This document shows positions 1 through 6,006 of a stretch of DNA of 9,698 nt, one piece after another. The notes beneath the pieces were generated by a model. That model did not search any database. It was not told the origin of the DNA and saw only the letters and a list, made by a program, of their open reading frames with translations. The first letter of the stretch is position 1; every line of letters starts with the position of its first letter. Origin of the DNA: Chromatiales bacterium (GTDB taxonomy: Bacteria; Pseudomonadota; Gammaproteobacteria; UBA6429; Thiohalophilaceae); assembly GCA_027070385.1 (NCBI GenBank), contig JALXDW010000448.1, positions 1 to 9,698 on the forward strand, in the 5' to 3' direction. Position numbers and translations under genes: made by a program.

Positions 1-953
1 TCGTTACCCATTCGTTGTGACAAGGCTTCCTGTATCATTTCAAAATGTTCCGGGTGGCGAATATAAACCTTCATGAGGGATAAACCGGTAATGTCATGAA
101 TAGGTTGCTGATGGGTATCCCTTACTGTTGTTACCAATGCCTCAATATTTTTAAGTGTTTCTTCAAGTTGAATAAGTACATTTTCTTCATGGAGTGTTTC
201 GTGGCCAACGATACTGGCCGTGCCGGAAATAAAAAAGTGAGTCACCGTTGGCCAGTGTTTGAGCGTTGCGCGCGCAAAGGATGGACTTTTAGGACTGTAT
301 TTTTGAGGATAATGATAGGCACTGATTTGGCGGGGATTTTCAACCTGCACACCGGCTTTTGTTGTGGCAATAAAATAAATAATAAGATCCTTACCGTGTG
401 AGCCAATCGCTGTTGCCGCAGGTAAGGTGCGTTCAAATTCAGTAACAGTCTGGTAGGCATTATAACGGCCAATACAAAAAGACTGGTAGCGTTCAACGTT
501 ATCAATGACGGTATTAATTTCCGGGAAAAAATTCCAGATACGCACCAGATGTGGAAATTCTTTTTGATGGATAAAATTTAAAATGGAAGAATAAGCATGA
601 TGGCTGCATTCTTCGATAGAACCAAATTTAGATTCATCCAGGCAAATTTTACCAAATAATATTTCATTGTTTTTTCTGAAATTAATGTCACCCTGTTGCC
701 CCGAAACAAGTTTGTCACGGGCAAGCCAGACTTCGGAAAACGTGGTCGGGGCCAGTGAAGGCAGTACGATATTGAAAGCTTCTGTGCTTTCGATTTTAGC
801 AGCACAATGGTCAGACGAATTAAAGTGAATACTGGTAATGATTTTTTCGGGATCAAGCGCCTGAATTTGTTCGGCCTGAGTATACGAAATACTGAAAGGA
901 GCCTTGTTTCCGGGTGAAACCGTATGTGAGGGATTAATATGAGTCACAGACAT
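1..953 (-). CDS. Chorismatase (XanB2/Hyg5/FkbO family), 3' end cut by window
   Basis: This minus-strand frame is open from an ATG at 953-951 to the left edge (317 codons plus 2 nt, no stop). I translated it by hand. It looks like a chorismatase, an enzyme that removes pyruvate from chorismate to give 3- or 4-hydroxybenzoate or a dihydrodiol. Visible family-like blocks are RIWNFFPEIN (residues 138-147), RYQSFCIGR (155-163), ENPRQ (205-209), FARAT (226-230) and SGTASIVGHE (243-252), followed by a RidA/YjgF-like tail ending LMKVYIRHPEHF (293-304). Family members are about 330-350 residues, so only some 15-35 residues are missing, but these should include the C-terminal catalytic glutamate. The frame stays open upstream to the cytochrome stop without another ATG, GTG or TTG, so the start is well fixed; a weak TGGAAA precedes it. 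The likely role is supplying the aromatic starter for the divergent polyene operon. The exact product class (XanB2-like mixed, Hyg5-like 3-HBA, or FkbO-like hydrolase) cannot be settled from this piece. Confidence 0.85.
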   Translation of the reverse strand, partial: MSVTHINPSHTVSPGNKAPFSISYTQAEQIQALDPEKIITSIHFNSSDHCAAKIESTEAFNIVLPSLAPTTFSEVWLARDKLVSGQQGDINFRKNNEILFGKICLDESKFGSIEECSHHAYSSILNFIHQKEFPHLVRIWNFFPEINTVIDNVERYQSFCIGRYNAYQTVTEFERTLPAATAIGSHGKDLIIYFIATTKAGVQVENPRQISAYHYPQKYSPKSPSFARATLKHWPTVTHFFISGTASIVGHETLHEENVLIQLEETLKNIEALVTTVRDTHQQPIHDITGLSLMKVYIRHPEHFEMIQEALSQRMGN

Positions 954-1085
954 ATTTAGTCGTTTCCATTTTTGAGTTAACGGTATTTTAAGCTTAACAC
1001 CAAGATAACCGGTGTGCGGCTTTTGCGCATCCGAATGAGTGAGAGCGAATGGTGTTAATTGCTTTGTTAGTTTTTTGATAATAAA
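954..1085. other. Intergenic gap between cytochrome and chorismatase genes
   Basis: These 132 nt separate the cytochrome stop from the chorismatase start on the same strand. I see no gene and no GC-rich hairpin with a T-run, so read-through from the cytochrome gene is possible. The stretch contains a 9-bp inverted repeat (listed separately). The chorismatase frame is open all the way through it, but without a usual start codon. Confidence 0.6.
994..1058. repeat. 9-bp perfect inverted repeat in the chorismatase leader
   Basis: TTAACACCA at 994-1002 is the exact reverse complement of TGGTGTTAA at 1050-1058, with 47 nt between. The left arm can also pair locally, since ACACC at 997-1001 matches GGTGT at 1011-1015 across a 9-nt loop. 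Two alternative foldings of the leader RNA are therefore possible. It could equally be a split operator or chance. Confidence 0.4.
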
Positions 1086-1601
1086 TCACTTTGTTGCTTT
1101 AAACTCCTTAGGTAGTACGAGCTTCATTGGGTTTGGCCTTTTATAAAATTTATTATTTGGCCATTCCATAACCCTAAATGTCGAGTGACAAGCGACGCAT
1201 GTACTAACCATATTTGCCATTGCATGTAATGTTGCTTTTCTATCTCTTTTTTCAGCGGCCTTCATTATAGCCGCTGTATCCTCAGTGTGAAATTTAATGC
1301 CCATTGCCATAAAAGCAGCATTGCCTCTACGGGACAGGCCTTTCCCTTTTTTCTTATTAAAACTCATATTTTTTGCAATACTCTGAACCGATTTAAAATC
1401 ATCTTCTGCCATTGCGCTAATCATCTTATTAAGGCTTTGCAGGTTATTGCGCATAACTTTCATTAAGCCCTCTCTGTCTTTATAAGGTATTTTCAAGAGG
1501 ATACGACTGCTTGTTGTGTTTGAGCCATTATCTTGTTGTGCATAAACTGGGACAGCCGAAATTAAAAGAAATAAAATTAGTGAAATGATATTCTGATTCA
1601 T
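1086..1601 (-). CDS. Secreted class II c-type cytochrome (cytochrome c'/c-556-like)
   Basis: The 171-residue protein begins with a signal peptide (hydrophobic IISLILFLLISAVPVYA, residues 5-21, probable cut before QQ), so it should act in the periplasm. A single covalent haem site CVACH lies near the C-terminus (135-139), the layout typical of class II cytochromes, which are four-helix bundles. The N-terminal helix around REGLMKVMRNNL (43-54) carries methionines (47, 50) that could be the sixth haem ligand of a low-spin c-556 type; otherwise it would be a c' type that binds small gases. The ATG at 1601 is chosen because GAGAC lies a few bases upstream and the signal peptide starts there; an in-frame TTG at 1634 would place 11 charged residues in front of it. 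It lies directly upstream of the chorismatase and divergent from the polyene operon. No role for such a cytochrome in polyene synthesis is known to me; the tail after the haem site is basic and unusually long (about 32 residues). Confidence 0.85.
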   Translation of the reverse strand: MNQNIISLILFLLISAVPVYAQQDNGSNTTSSRILLKIPYKDREGLMKVMRNNLQSLNKMISAMAEDDFKSVQSIAKNMSFNKKKGKGLSRRGNAAFMAMGIKFHTEDTAAIMKAAEKRDRKATLHAMANMVSTCVACHSTFRVMEWPNNKFYKRPNPMKLVLPKEFKATK

Positions 1602-1661
1602 TAGTGTCTCAATATTTGGTTCTAAATCTAACAAGGGTTATTTTATCGCAAAACCGGAGTG

Positions 1662-1691
1662 AACAGGGGGTTGGCTTAAAAATAACAGGGG
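1662..1691 (+). repeat. AACAGGGG direct repeat, 22-bp period, in divergent promoter region
   Basis: AACAGGGG occurs at 1662-1669 and again at 1684-1691, about two helical turns apart, so both copies would face the same side of the DNA. The place, between two divergent transcription units, suits a regulator site, but the repeat is short and could be chance. Confidence 0.35.
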
Positions 1692-1789
1692 AATAGCTGC
1701 TAAGCCATTGATTTTATAAGCATTAGAAGTTCATTACAGCCACATAAACAGCGTATAAATCGCATTATGTCACTTATTTTAAGTGTTTC

Positions 1790-1798
1790 TGTTATAAT
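1790..1798 (+). promoter_or_regulatory. Extended -10 promoter for the polyene operon
   Basis: TGTTATAAT at 1790-1798 is a perfect extended -10 element (TG, one base, TATAAT). I see no good -35 hexamer at 16-18 bp upstream, which is tolerated in extended -10 promoters. Transcription would begin near 1804-1806, giving a leader of about 45 nt before the ACP start. It is the best sigma-70 type signal in the divergent region and points into the operon. Confidence 0.65.
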
Positions 1799-1839
1799 TT
1801 CGGGCTTTAATTGAACATGTGCATACGAAAAAAAGAGGC

Positions 1840-1844
1840 AGGAG
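1840..1844 (+). promoter_or_regulatory. Ribosome binding site deciding the ACP start
   Basis: AGGAG at 1840-1844 lies 4 nt before the ATG at 1849. It favours this ATG over the in-frame GTG at 1819, which would add ten mostly basic residues not expected in an acyl carrier protein. Confidence 0.6.
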
Positions 1845-1848
1845 TTGT

Positions 1849-2121
1849 ATGGTGGGCAGTCAGCAAAGTGAAAGAGAATTAGAGGTTGCGGAACTTATTG
1901 TCGAGGCGCTTAACCTGGAAGATGTGAGTGCAGCTGAAATCGAGCCAGAAGCACCGTTGTTTCGTGAAGGTTTGGGGCTGGATTCGATAGATGCGCTGGA
2001 AATAGCCATGGCTATTTCGCAGAAATACGGTTTTCAACTACGTTCCGATGATCCAAACAATGCCACTATCTTTTCAACATTGCGCCAGTTAAGTGAACAT
2101 ATCGAAAAAAACAAGCAGTAA
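1849..2121 (+). CDS. Acyl carrier protein
   Basis: A 90-residue acidic protein with the carrier-protein motif GLDSIDALE; Ser46 is the expected 4'-phosphopantetheine attachment site. It fits the single-domain four-helix ACP fold, including a preceding LFREGLGL loop and a C-terminal LRQLSEHI helix. It is the first gene of the operon. In characterised aryl-polyene clusters two ACPs work together, one often loaded with the aromatic starter; only one is seen here, and I cannot tell which of the two (ApeE or ApeF type) it matches. It should carry the hydroxybenzoyl starter or the growing polyene. The start at 1849 is supported by AGGAG. The next gene follows after 30 nt in the same frame. Confidence 0.93.
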   Translation: MVGSQQSERELEVAELIVEALNLEDVSAAEIEPEAPLFREGLGLDSIDALEIAMAISQKYGFQLRSDDPNNATIFSTLRQLSEHIEKNKQ

Positions 2122-2151
2122 GTTCAGTCTATCACGCAACTTCCATCAATC

Positions 2152-2772
2152 GTGTTAAAAAAACAATATTGGACATTCCCGGCATTGCTGGCCAGTATCG
2201 GTTATCCTTTTATCGTGCATACTCTGGTTGTGATGGAGGAGTTTCTTTTCGCCGGGTTTTATATTGTTGTTTTGTTGTTATTGGTTAGTTTGCAAAATAT
2301 TTCACAGGGGCACAAAGGATTGGCTGCCGGGCTATTTATATTAAGTGTTGCGGTGACAGCCTTGTTAGTTTATCAAGCACAATGGGTCATTTTTTTACCC
2401 CCTGTTATAATTCCATTGATATTGGCAGTTATTTTCGGGCAAACATTATTGGGCGGGCATACGGCTTTTATTACCAGTATTGCAAAGAAAATACGCAAGG
2501 TGCCGCTGACAGAAAAAGAAAAAAGTTATACACGTGTAATAACCCAATTATGGGTTGTATTTTTTTTGTTTCTGGCTGTTGAGTCTGCCGTTGTGGCATT
2601 GCTGGCTGATATTGAAACATGGTCCTACATCACCAACTTTCTGAATTATATTTTAGTTTTGATTTTTGCCATAGGTGAATTTTTACTACGGCGAATTATT
2701 TTAAACGATCTGGAGCACCCTGGATTTATAGGTTTTGTAAAACAGCTTATTGATGTACAACGTAGCCACTAA
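2152..2772 (+). CDS. Six-helix inner-membrane protein, COG4648-like
   Basis: A 206-residue hydrophobic protein with about six predicted membrane segments (roughly residues 10-27, 31-48, 57-74, 78-98, 129-152 and 158-178). A basic cytoplasmic-looking loop AKKIRKVPLTEKEKSYTR (111-128) sits between helices 4 and 5. Its size, topology and place between an ACP and an acyl-AMP ligase match the uncharacterised COG4648 protein found in aryl-polyene clusters. Its biochemical role is unknown. The start is a GTG at 2152 with no purine-rich binding site before it; the next in-frame methionine (residue 28) would remove the first helix, so GTG is kept. Translation may depend on coupling to the ACP gene. 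The stop overlaps the next start as TAATG. Confidence 0.75.
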   Translation: MLKKQYWTFPALLASIGYPFIVHTLVVMEEFLFAGFYIVVLLLLVSLQNISQGHKGLAAGLFILSVAVTALLVYQAQWVIFLPPVIIPLILAVIFGQTLLGGHTAFITSIAKKIRKVPLTEKEKSYTRVITQLWVVFFLFLAVESAVVALLADIETWSYITNFLNYILVLIFAIGEFLLRRIILNDLEHPGFIGFVKQLIDVQRSH

Positions 2773-4151
2773 TGAAATTAAGTCTTATCCAACATCAAAA
2801 TAATAACGCATTGGTTGCATGGACGGAGCAAGGCGAGATTACGTGTACCACATTTTTGAATGATGTTATGCAGCTTGCACAGCAATTACCAGATAAAAAA
2901 TATGCAATAAATTTATGTGAAAATCGTTACCTTTTTATGGTTGCGTTTGCAGCTGTTCTCGTTAGAGGACAAACAAACCTTTTGCCACAAAACCAACTGA
3001 CAGAAACATTATATGCGGTAGCTGAGGATTATGCCGATAATTACTGTATTACCGAAACAGCGATTGCCGGACTAAGATTGCAACAGTTCAATCTTAAAGC
3101 GGCTATTGAACAGGAAAACCCTTTTAAAGCATCGCAAGATACTCTGGCAGTACCACAAATAGCCGCTGAACTTGTTGCTGCGATTGTCTTTACATCAGGT
3201 AGTACAGGCAAGCCTCAGGCCAACAGTAAAACCTGGAAGGCTTTGGTGCAAGGTGCCAAAATGGCTGCCGAACGGTTTGGTTTTGATAACAATCCGGTTG
3301 CGATTGTTTCAACGGTACCACCGCAACATATGTACGGTCTGGAAACGTCCATTCTTTATAGCCTACAGAATACCTGCCCAGTTTATGCCGGTCGGCCGTT
3401 TTACCCGGATGATATTCGGCGGGTGGTTGAATCTGCTGGGCAACCGGTTGTGCTGATAACAACACCCGTGCATTTACGTGCATGTGTCACGTCTAAAAAT
3501 TTACAATGGAATAACCTTGCCTTTGTCATATCAGCGACAGCACCATTGCGGAAGGAAATGGCTCAGCAAGTACAATCAGAAATGCAAGTCAGCATAAAGG
3601 AAATATTTGGTTGCACTGAAGCCGGCTCAATGGCCTCACGGGAAACACTAAAAGATCAAACATGGCACTTATATAATGGGATAGAAATTTACAAGGAAAA
3701 TAACAAAATTTATATTCATGCTCCTCATGTCGGTGAAGACTGCATTTTGAATGATGTGGTTGAAATAATAGATAGACAGCATTTTAAACTGATTGGGCGT
3801 GATGATGACATGGTAAATATTGCAGGGAAAAGAGGTTCTTTATCGGATATAAAGTTAAAGTTGGAAGCCATTGATGGTGTGGATGATGCAGCGGTATTTT
3901 TGCCCGATGACAATAATGAAATTGCACGGTTGGCAGCTTTTGTTGTGGCAGAAAATTTGACAACCAAACAAATTATTAGCGAGCTGGCCAACAAGGTCGA
4001 CAGTGTTTTTATTCCGAGGCCGGTGTATAAGGTGCAAAGGCTACCCTATAATAAAACAGGAAAATTAACACAACAGGCCCTAACTGAATTGTATTGCAAG
4101 TGTAAAAACCGGCCGAATGAAACAATAAAAGCCGGTTATAAGGGAACATGA
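2772..4151 (+). CDS. apeH: Acyl-AMP ligase for the aromatic starter (ApeH-like)
   Basis: A 459-residue member of the ANL adenylating superfamily. It shows the phosphate-binding loop TSGSTGKP (141-148), the A5 block EIFGCTEAG (277-285), the A7 block IGRDDDMVNIAGKR (341-354) and the A10 block PYNKTGKL (425-432), whose Lys431 is the expected adenylation lysine. All key blocks are intact. At about 460 residues it is shorter than the usual 500-550 residue acyl-CoA ligases, as expected for the compact ligases of these clusters. The inferred reaction is ATP-dependent activation of a hydroxybenzoate and its transfer to the ACP. The partner is probably the ACP two genes upstream, and the substrate would come from the divergent chorismatase. 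It overlaps the upstream gene by 1 nt and the downstream gene by 4 nt (ATGA), suggesting coupled translation. Confidence 0.88.
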   Translation: MKLSLIQHQNNNALVAWTEQGEITCTTFLNDVMQLAQQLPDKKYAINLCENRYLFMVAFAAVLVRGQTNLLPQNQLTETLYAVAEDYADNYCITETAIAGLRLQQFNLKAAIEQENPFKASQDTLAVPQIAAELVAAIVFTSGSTGKPQANSKTWKALVQGAKMAAERFGFDNNPVAIVSTVPPQHMYGLETSILYSLQNTCPVYAGRPFYPDDIRRVVESAGQPVVLITTPVHLRACVTSKNLQWNNLAFVISATAPLRKEMAQQVQSEMQVSIKEIFGCTEAGSMASRETLKDQTWHLYNGIEIYKENNKIYIHAPHVGEDCILNDVVEIIDRQHFKLIGRDDDMVNIAGKRGSLSDIKLKLEAIDGVDDAAVFLPDDNNEIARLAAFVVAENLTTKQIISELANKVDSVFIPRPVYKVQRLPYNKTGKLTQQALTELYCKCKNRPNETIKAGYKGT

Positions 4152-4480
4152 TGTCAGCATTAAAGCAGACTTTTATTATTAAGAAAAATCATCCTTCTCT
4201 GGAGGGGCATTTTCCGGCTAACCCTGTTGTACCCGGGGTGCTGCTTTTGGATGAAATCAGTAGCATCTTGTTGCAGCAATATGGTGAATTCAGGATAACC
4301 GGTTTTAGCCAGGTAAAATTTTTGCAGCCGGTATTGGCAGAACAGCTTGTTTCGGTTCAGTCAGTGGATAAAACAGAAATAGATACTGGCAATATCAAAA
4401 TTAAATTCCTAGCCTGTTGCCTTGATGCGCCTGTTGTTCAGGGTGAGGTTAAACTGGAAGGCAATGTGTCATTGAAGTAA
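4148..4480 (+). CDS. apeI: Hot-dog 3-hydroxyacyl-ACP dehydratase (ApeI-like)
   Basis: A 110-residue single hot-dog protein with the FabZ/FabA signature HPSLEGHFPANPVVPGV (15-31). His21 in GHFP is the expected catalytic histidine. The acidic partner, on the helix after PGV, reads LLLDE, so Asp35 occupies the position where FabZ has Glu, as in FabA. It is shorter than FabZ (about 150 residues), matching the small dehydratase of aryl-polyene clusters, where two dehydratases (ApeI and ApeP) act as a pair; a partner is not in this window. It would remove water from the 3-hydroxy intermediate in each elongation round. ATG occurs at both 4148 and 4151; AGGGA at 4141-4145 is better spaced for 4151, giving 109 residues. 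An intermediate with a bare hot-dog fold thioesterase is less likely because of the HFP..P..PGV motif. Confidence 0.85.
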   Translation: MMSALKQTFIIKKNHPSLEGHFPANPVVPGVLLLDEISSILLQQYGEFRITGFSQVKFLQPVLAEQLVSVQSVDKTEIDTGNIKIKFLACCLDAPVVQGEVKLEGNVSLK

Positions 4481-4487
4481 TGATATT

Positions 4488-5399
4488 ATGAGCCATTCTT
4501 CTGCACATAACTGGAAAAATAACGCCGAACGAAGTAATTCCTTCACACTCAAACTTATCTGCTGGATTGCCCTGAATATAGGGCGACCAACTGCAAGGAT
4601 TATTTTATACCCGATTACGGCTTATTTTTTTATGACCTCACCACAGGTTATTCGTGCATCAAAATATTATTTCAGGCGGGTTGAACAGGGTAAGGTATCG
4701 TTCTGGAATGTGGCAAAACACATTCATCATTTTTCAGCGACCATTCTGGACAGGGTGTTTTTCCTGACAGATCAGTATGATAAATTTGATATTCATGTTT
4801 ACGGTGAAGCTATTCTTGATGATTATATGGCTGAGGGTAAAGGTGGCATTTTGCTGGGATCGCATCACGGTAGTTTTGAAGTGCTTCGCTCATTAGCAGT
4901 TAAGAAAAATGCGGTGCGTTTAAAAGTACTGATGTATCGTGAACACAATCAAATGATCACCCGTATTTTCGATGAATTAAATCCGGATGTGGCGCAAACA
5001 GTTATTAATCTTGCCGATAATGACGCGTTGTTACAAATGCAGCAGGCTGTTGAAGATGGTTACTTTGTTGGCATGCTTGGGGATAGAGTTACTGTCGATG
5101 AGCGAAAAACACAATGCAACTTGCTAGGCTCAAAGGTTGAATTTCCTGCAGGGCCTATGTTAATGGCTTCGATATTAAAAGTACCTGTTGTACTGTTTTT
5201 TGGTTTGTATCGAGGCGGAAATCGTTATGATATCCATTTTGAACGCTTAACCGATAAATTGATTGTCGACCGTAAAAACAGGCAACAACAAGTACAACAG
5301 TGGACACAAAAATATGTTTCCCGGCTTGAACACTATATTATAAAGGCACCCTATAACTGGTTTAACTTTTATGACTTCTGGAATGATGAAAAGAAATAA
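4488..5399 (+). CDS. LpxL-like lysophospholipid acyltransferase (COG4261-type)
   Basis: A 303-residue protein of the lipid A biosynthesis acyltransferase (LpxL/HtrB) superfamily. The catalytic HX4E motif is seen as His126-HGSF-Glu131 within LLGSHHGSFEVLR, and later blocks LGDRV and FPAGPMLMAS are typical of the family. An N-terminal hydrophobic stretch (about residues 21-50) should tie it to the inner membrane. In aryl-polyene and flexirubin clusters such enzymes are thought to attach the polyene to a lipid carrier; this is inference here. In several known clusters the same domain is fused behind a family 2 glycosyltransferase, but here it stands alone. It begins 7 nt after the dehydratase, with only a weak binding site, and its end overlaps the LolA-like gene. 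Confidence 0.85.
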   Translation: MSHSSAHNWKNNAERSNSFTLKLICWIALNIGRPTARIILYPITAYFFMTSPQVIRASKYYFRRVEQGKVSFWNVAKHIHHFSATILDRVFFLTDQYDKFDIHVYGEAILDDYMAEGKGGILLGSHHGSFEVLRSLAVKKNAVRLKVLMYREHNQMITRIFDELNPDVAQTVINLADNDALLQMQQAVEDGYFVGMLGDRVTVDERKTQCNLLGSKVEFPAGPMLMASILKVPVVLFFGLYRGGNRYDIHFERLTDKLIVDRKNRQQQVQQWTQKYVSRLEHYIIKAPYNWFNFYDFWNDEKK

Positions 5400-5994
5400 T
5401 CTGCTACGGCTGCTGTTTATTATACTGCTTTTATTTTCAGGCAAGCTGATTGCAGGGGATAATGGGCTGGTGATGGTCTTAAAGCGTCTGGCGAGTGTTC
5501 ATGAAATTACAGCTGAATTTCAGGAAGTGAAAACATACAGTTTACTAAATGAGGAAATCAAATCAGAAGGACAGTTAGATTATATTGCACCTGATATATT
5601 AATAAAAAAAACAATTCGGCCAGCGGTTGAATATTTTAAAGTAACGGGCGATACGTTATACATTAAAAAGGCAGATGGTGAAGAACATGATTTGCTATTG
5701 TCTAATTATCCATTGGTAGCCACGTTTGTTGAAGCTTATCGGGGAGTCTTGTCAGGTAATATAGATAAGCTGCGAAGTTATTATGAAATTGATTTTAGCC
5801 AGCAACATAAAACCATAAAAGATAGAACTGTTTTAGTATGGAACATGAATCTTACACCCATTGATGAAGAAGCACAGGAATTGATAGAGGTGGTTCGGGT
5901 TGAAGGCATAGCAGCAAATATACATCGTATTGAAATAGTTGAATCTGGTGGTGATAAAAGTGTTATGCAAATAAAGAATCAAACGTTCAAATAA
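5383..5994 (+). CDS. LolA-like periplasmic lipid-carrier protein
   Basis: About 202-203 residues with a strong signal peptide: a short basic start (MKRNN) then LLRLLFIILLLFSGKLIA and a probable cut before GDNG. There is no lipobox cysteine, so it should be soluble in the periplasm. The mature part opens with the LolA-type pattern EITAEFQEVK, SEGQLDYIAPDIL and IRP. LolA-like proteins bind acyl chains in a half-barrel; in aryl-polyene clusters this one is thought to carry the polyene lipid between membranes. The coding start is ATG 5383 or 5386 (ATGATG), inside the end of the acyltransferase gene, giving an overlap of up to 17 nt; the in-frame ATG at 5371 would place extra residues before the basic start and has no binding site. 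It lies directly before the MMPL exporter, its likely partner. Confidence 0.82.
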   Translation: MMKRNNLLRLLFIILLLFSGKLIAGDNGLVMVLKRLASVHEITAEFQEVKTYSLLNEEIKSEGQLDYIAPDILIKKTIRPAVEYFKVTGDTLYIKKADGEEHDLLLSNYPLVATFVEAYRGVLSGNIDKLRSYYEIDFSQQHKTIKDRTVLVWNMNLTPIDEEAQELIEVVRVEGIAANIHRIEIVESGGDKSVMQIKNQTFK

Positions 5995-6006
5995 TATAAA
6001 AACAAC

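Noticed and set aside
96..401. Plus-strand 101-codon open frame
   Set aside because: It lies opposite the chorismatase and its translation is cysteine-rich with no family-like pattern; the minus-strand frame ending at the edge explains the region.
242..856. Two shorter minus-strand open frames (242-505 and 578-856)
   Set aside because: They are in a different frame from the chorismatase and read as low-information translations of the same DNA; the chorismatase frame is open throughout and has recognisable motifs.
1602..1634. TTG at 1634 as start of the cytochrome
   Set aside because: It would put an acidic stretch before the signal peptide; ATG at 1601 has a GAGAC site upstream and starts the signal peptide properly.
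1819..1848. GTG at 1819 as start of the acyl carrier protein
   Set aside because: It adds a basic, non-ACP N-terminus, and the AGGAG site at 1840-1844 lies inside that extension, positioned for the ATG at 1849.
3172..3483. Overlapping open frames on both strands inside the acyl-AMP ligase
   Set aside because: The ligase frame covers this region with intact adenylation motifs; these are chance frames.
5371..5382. ATG at 5371 as start of the LolA-like gene
   Set aside because: It adds MTSG before the basic signal-peptide start and has only a pyrimidine-rich stretch upstream; the ATGATG at 5383-5388 is the more natural start.
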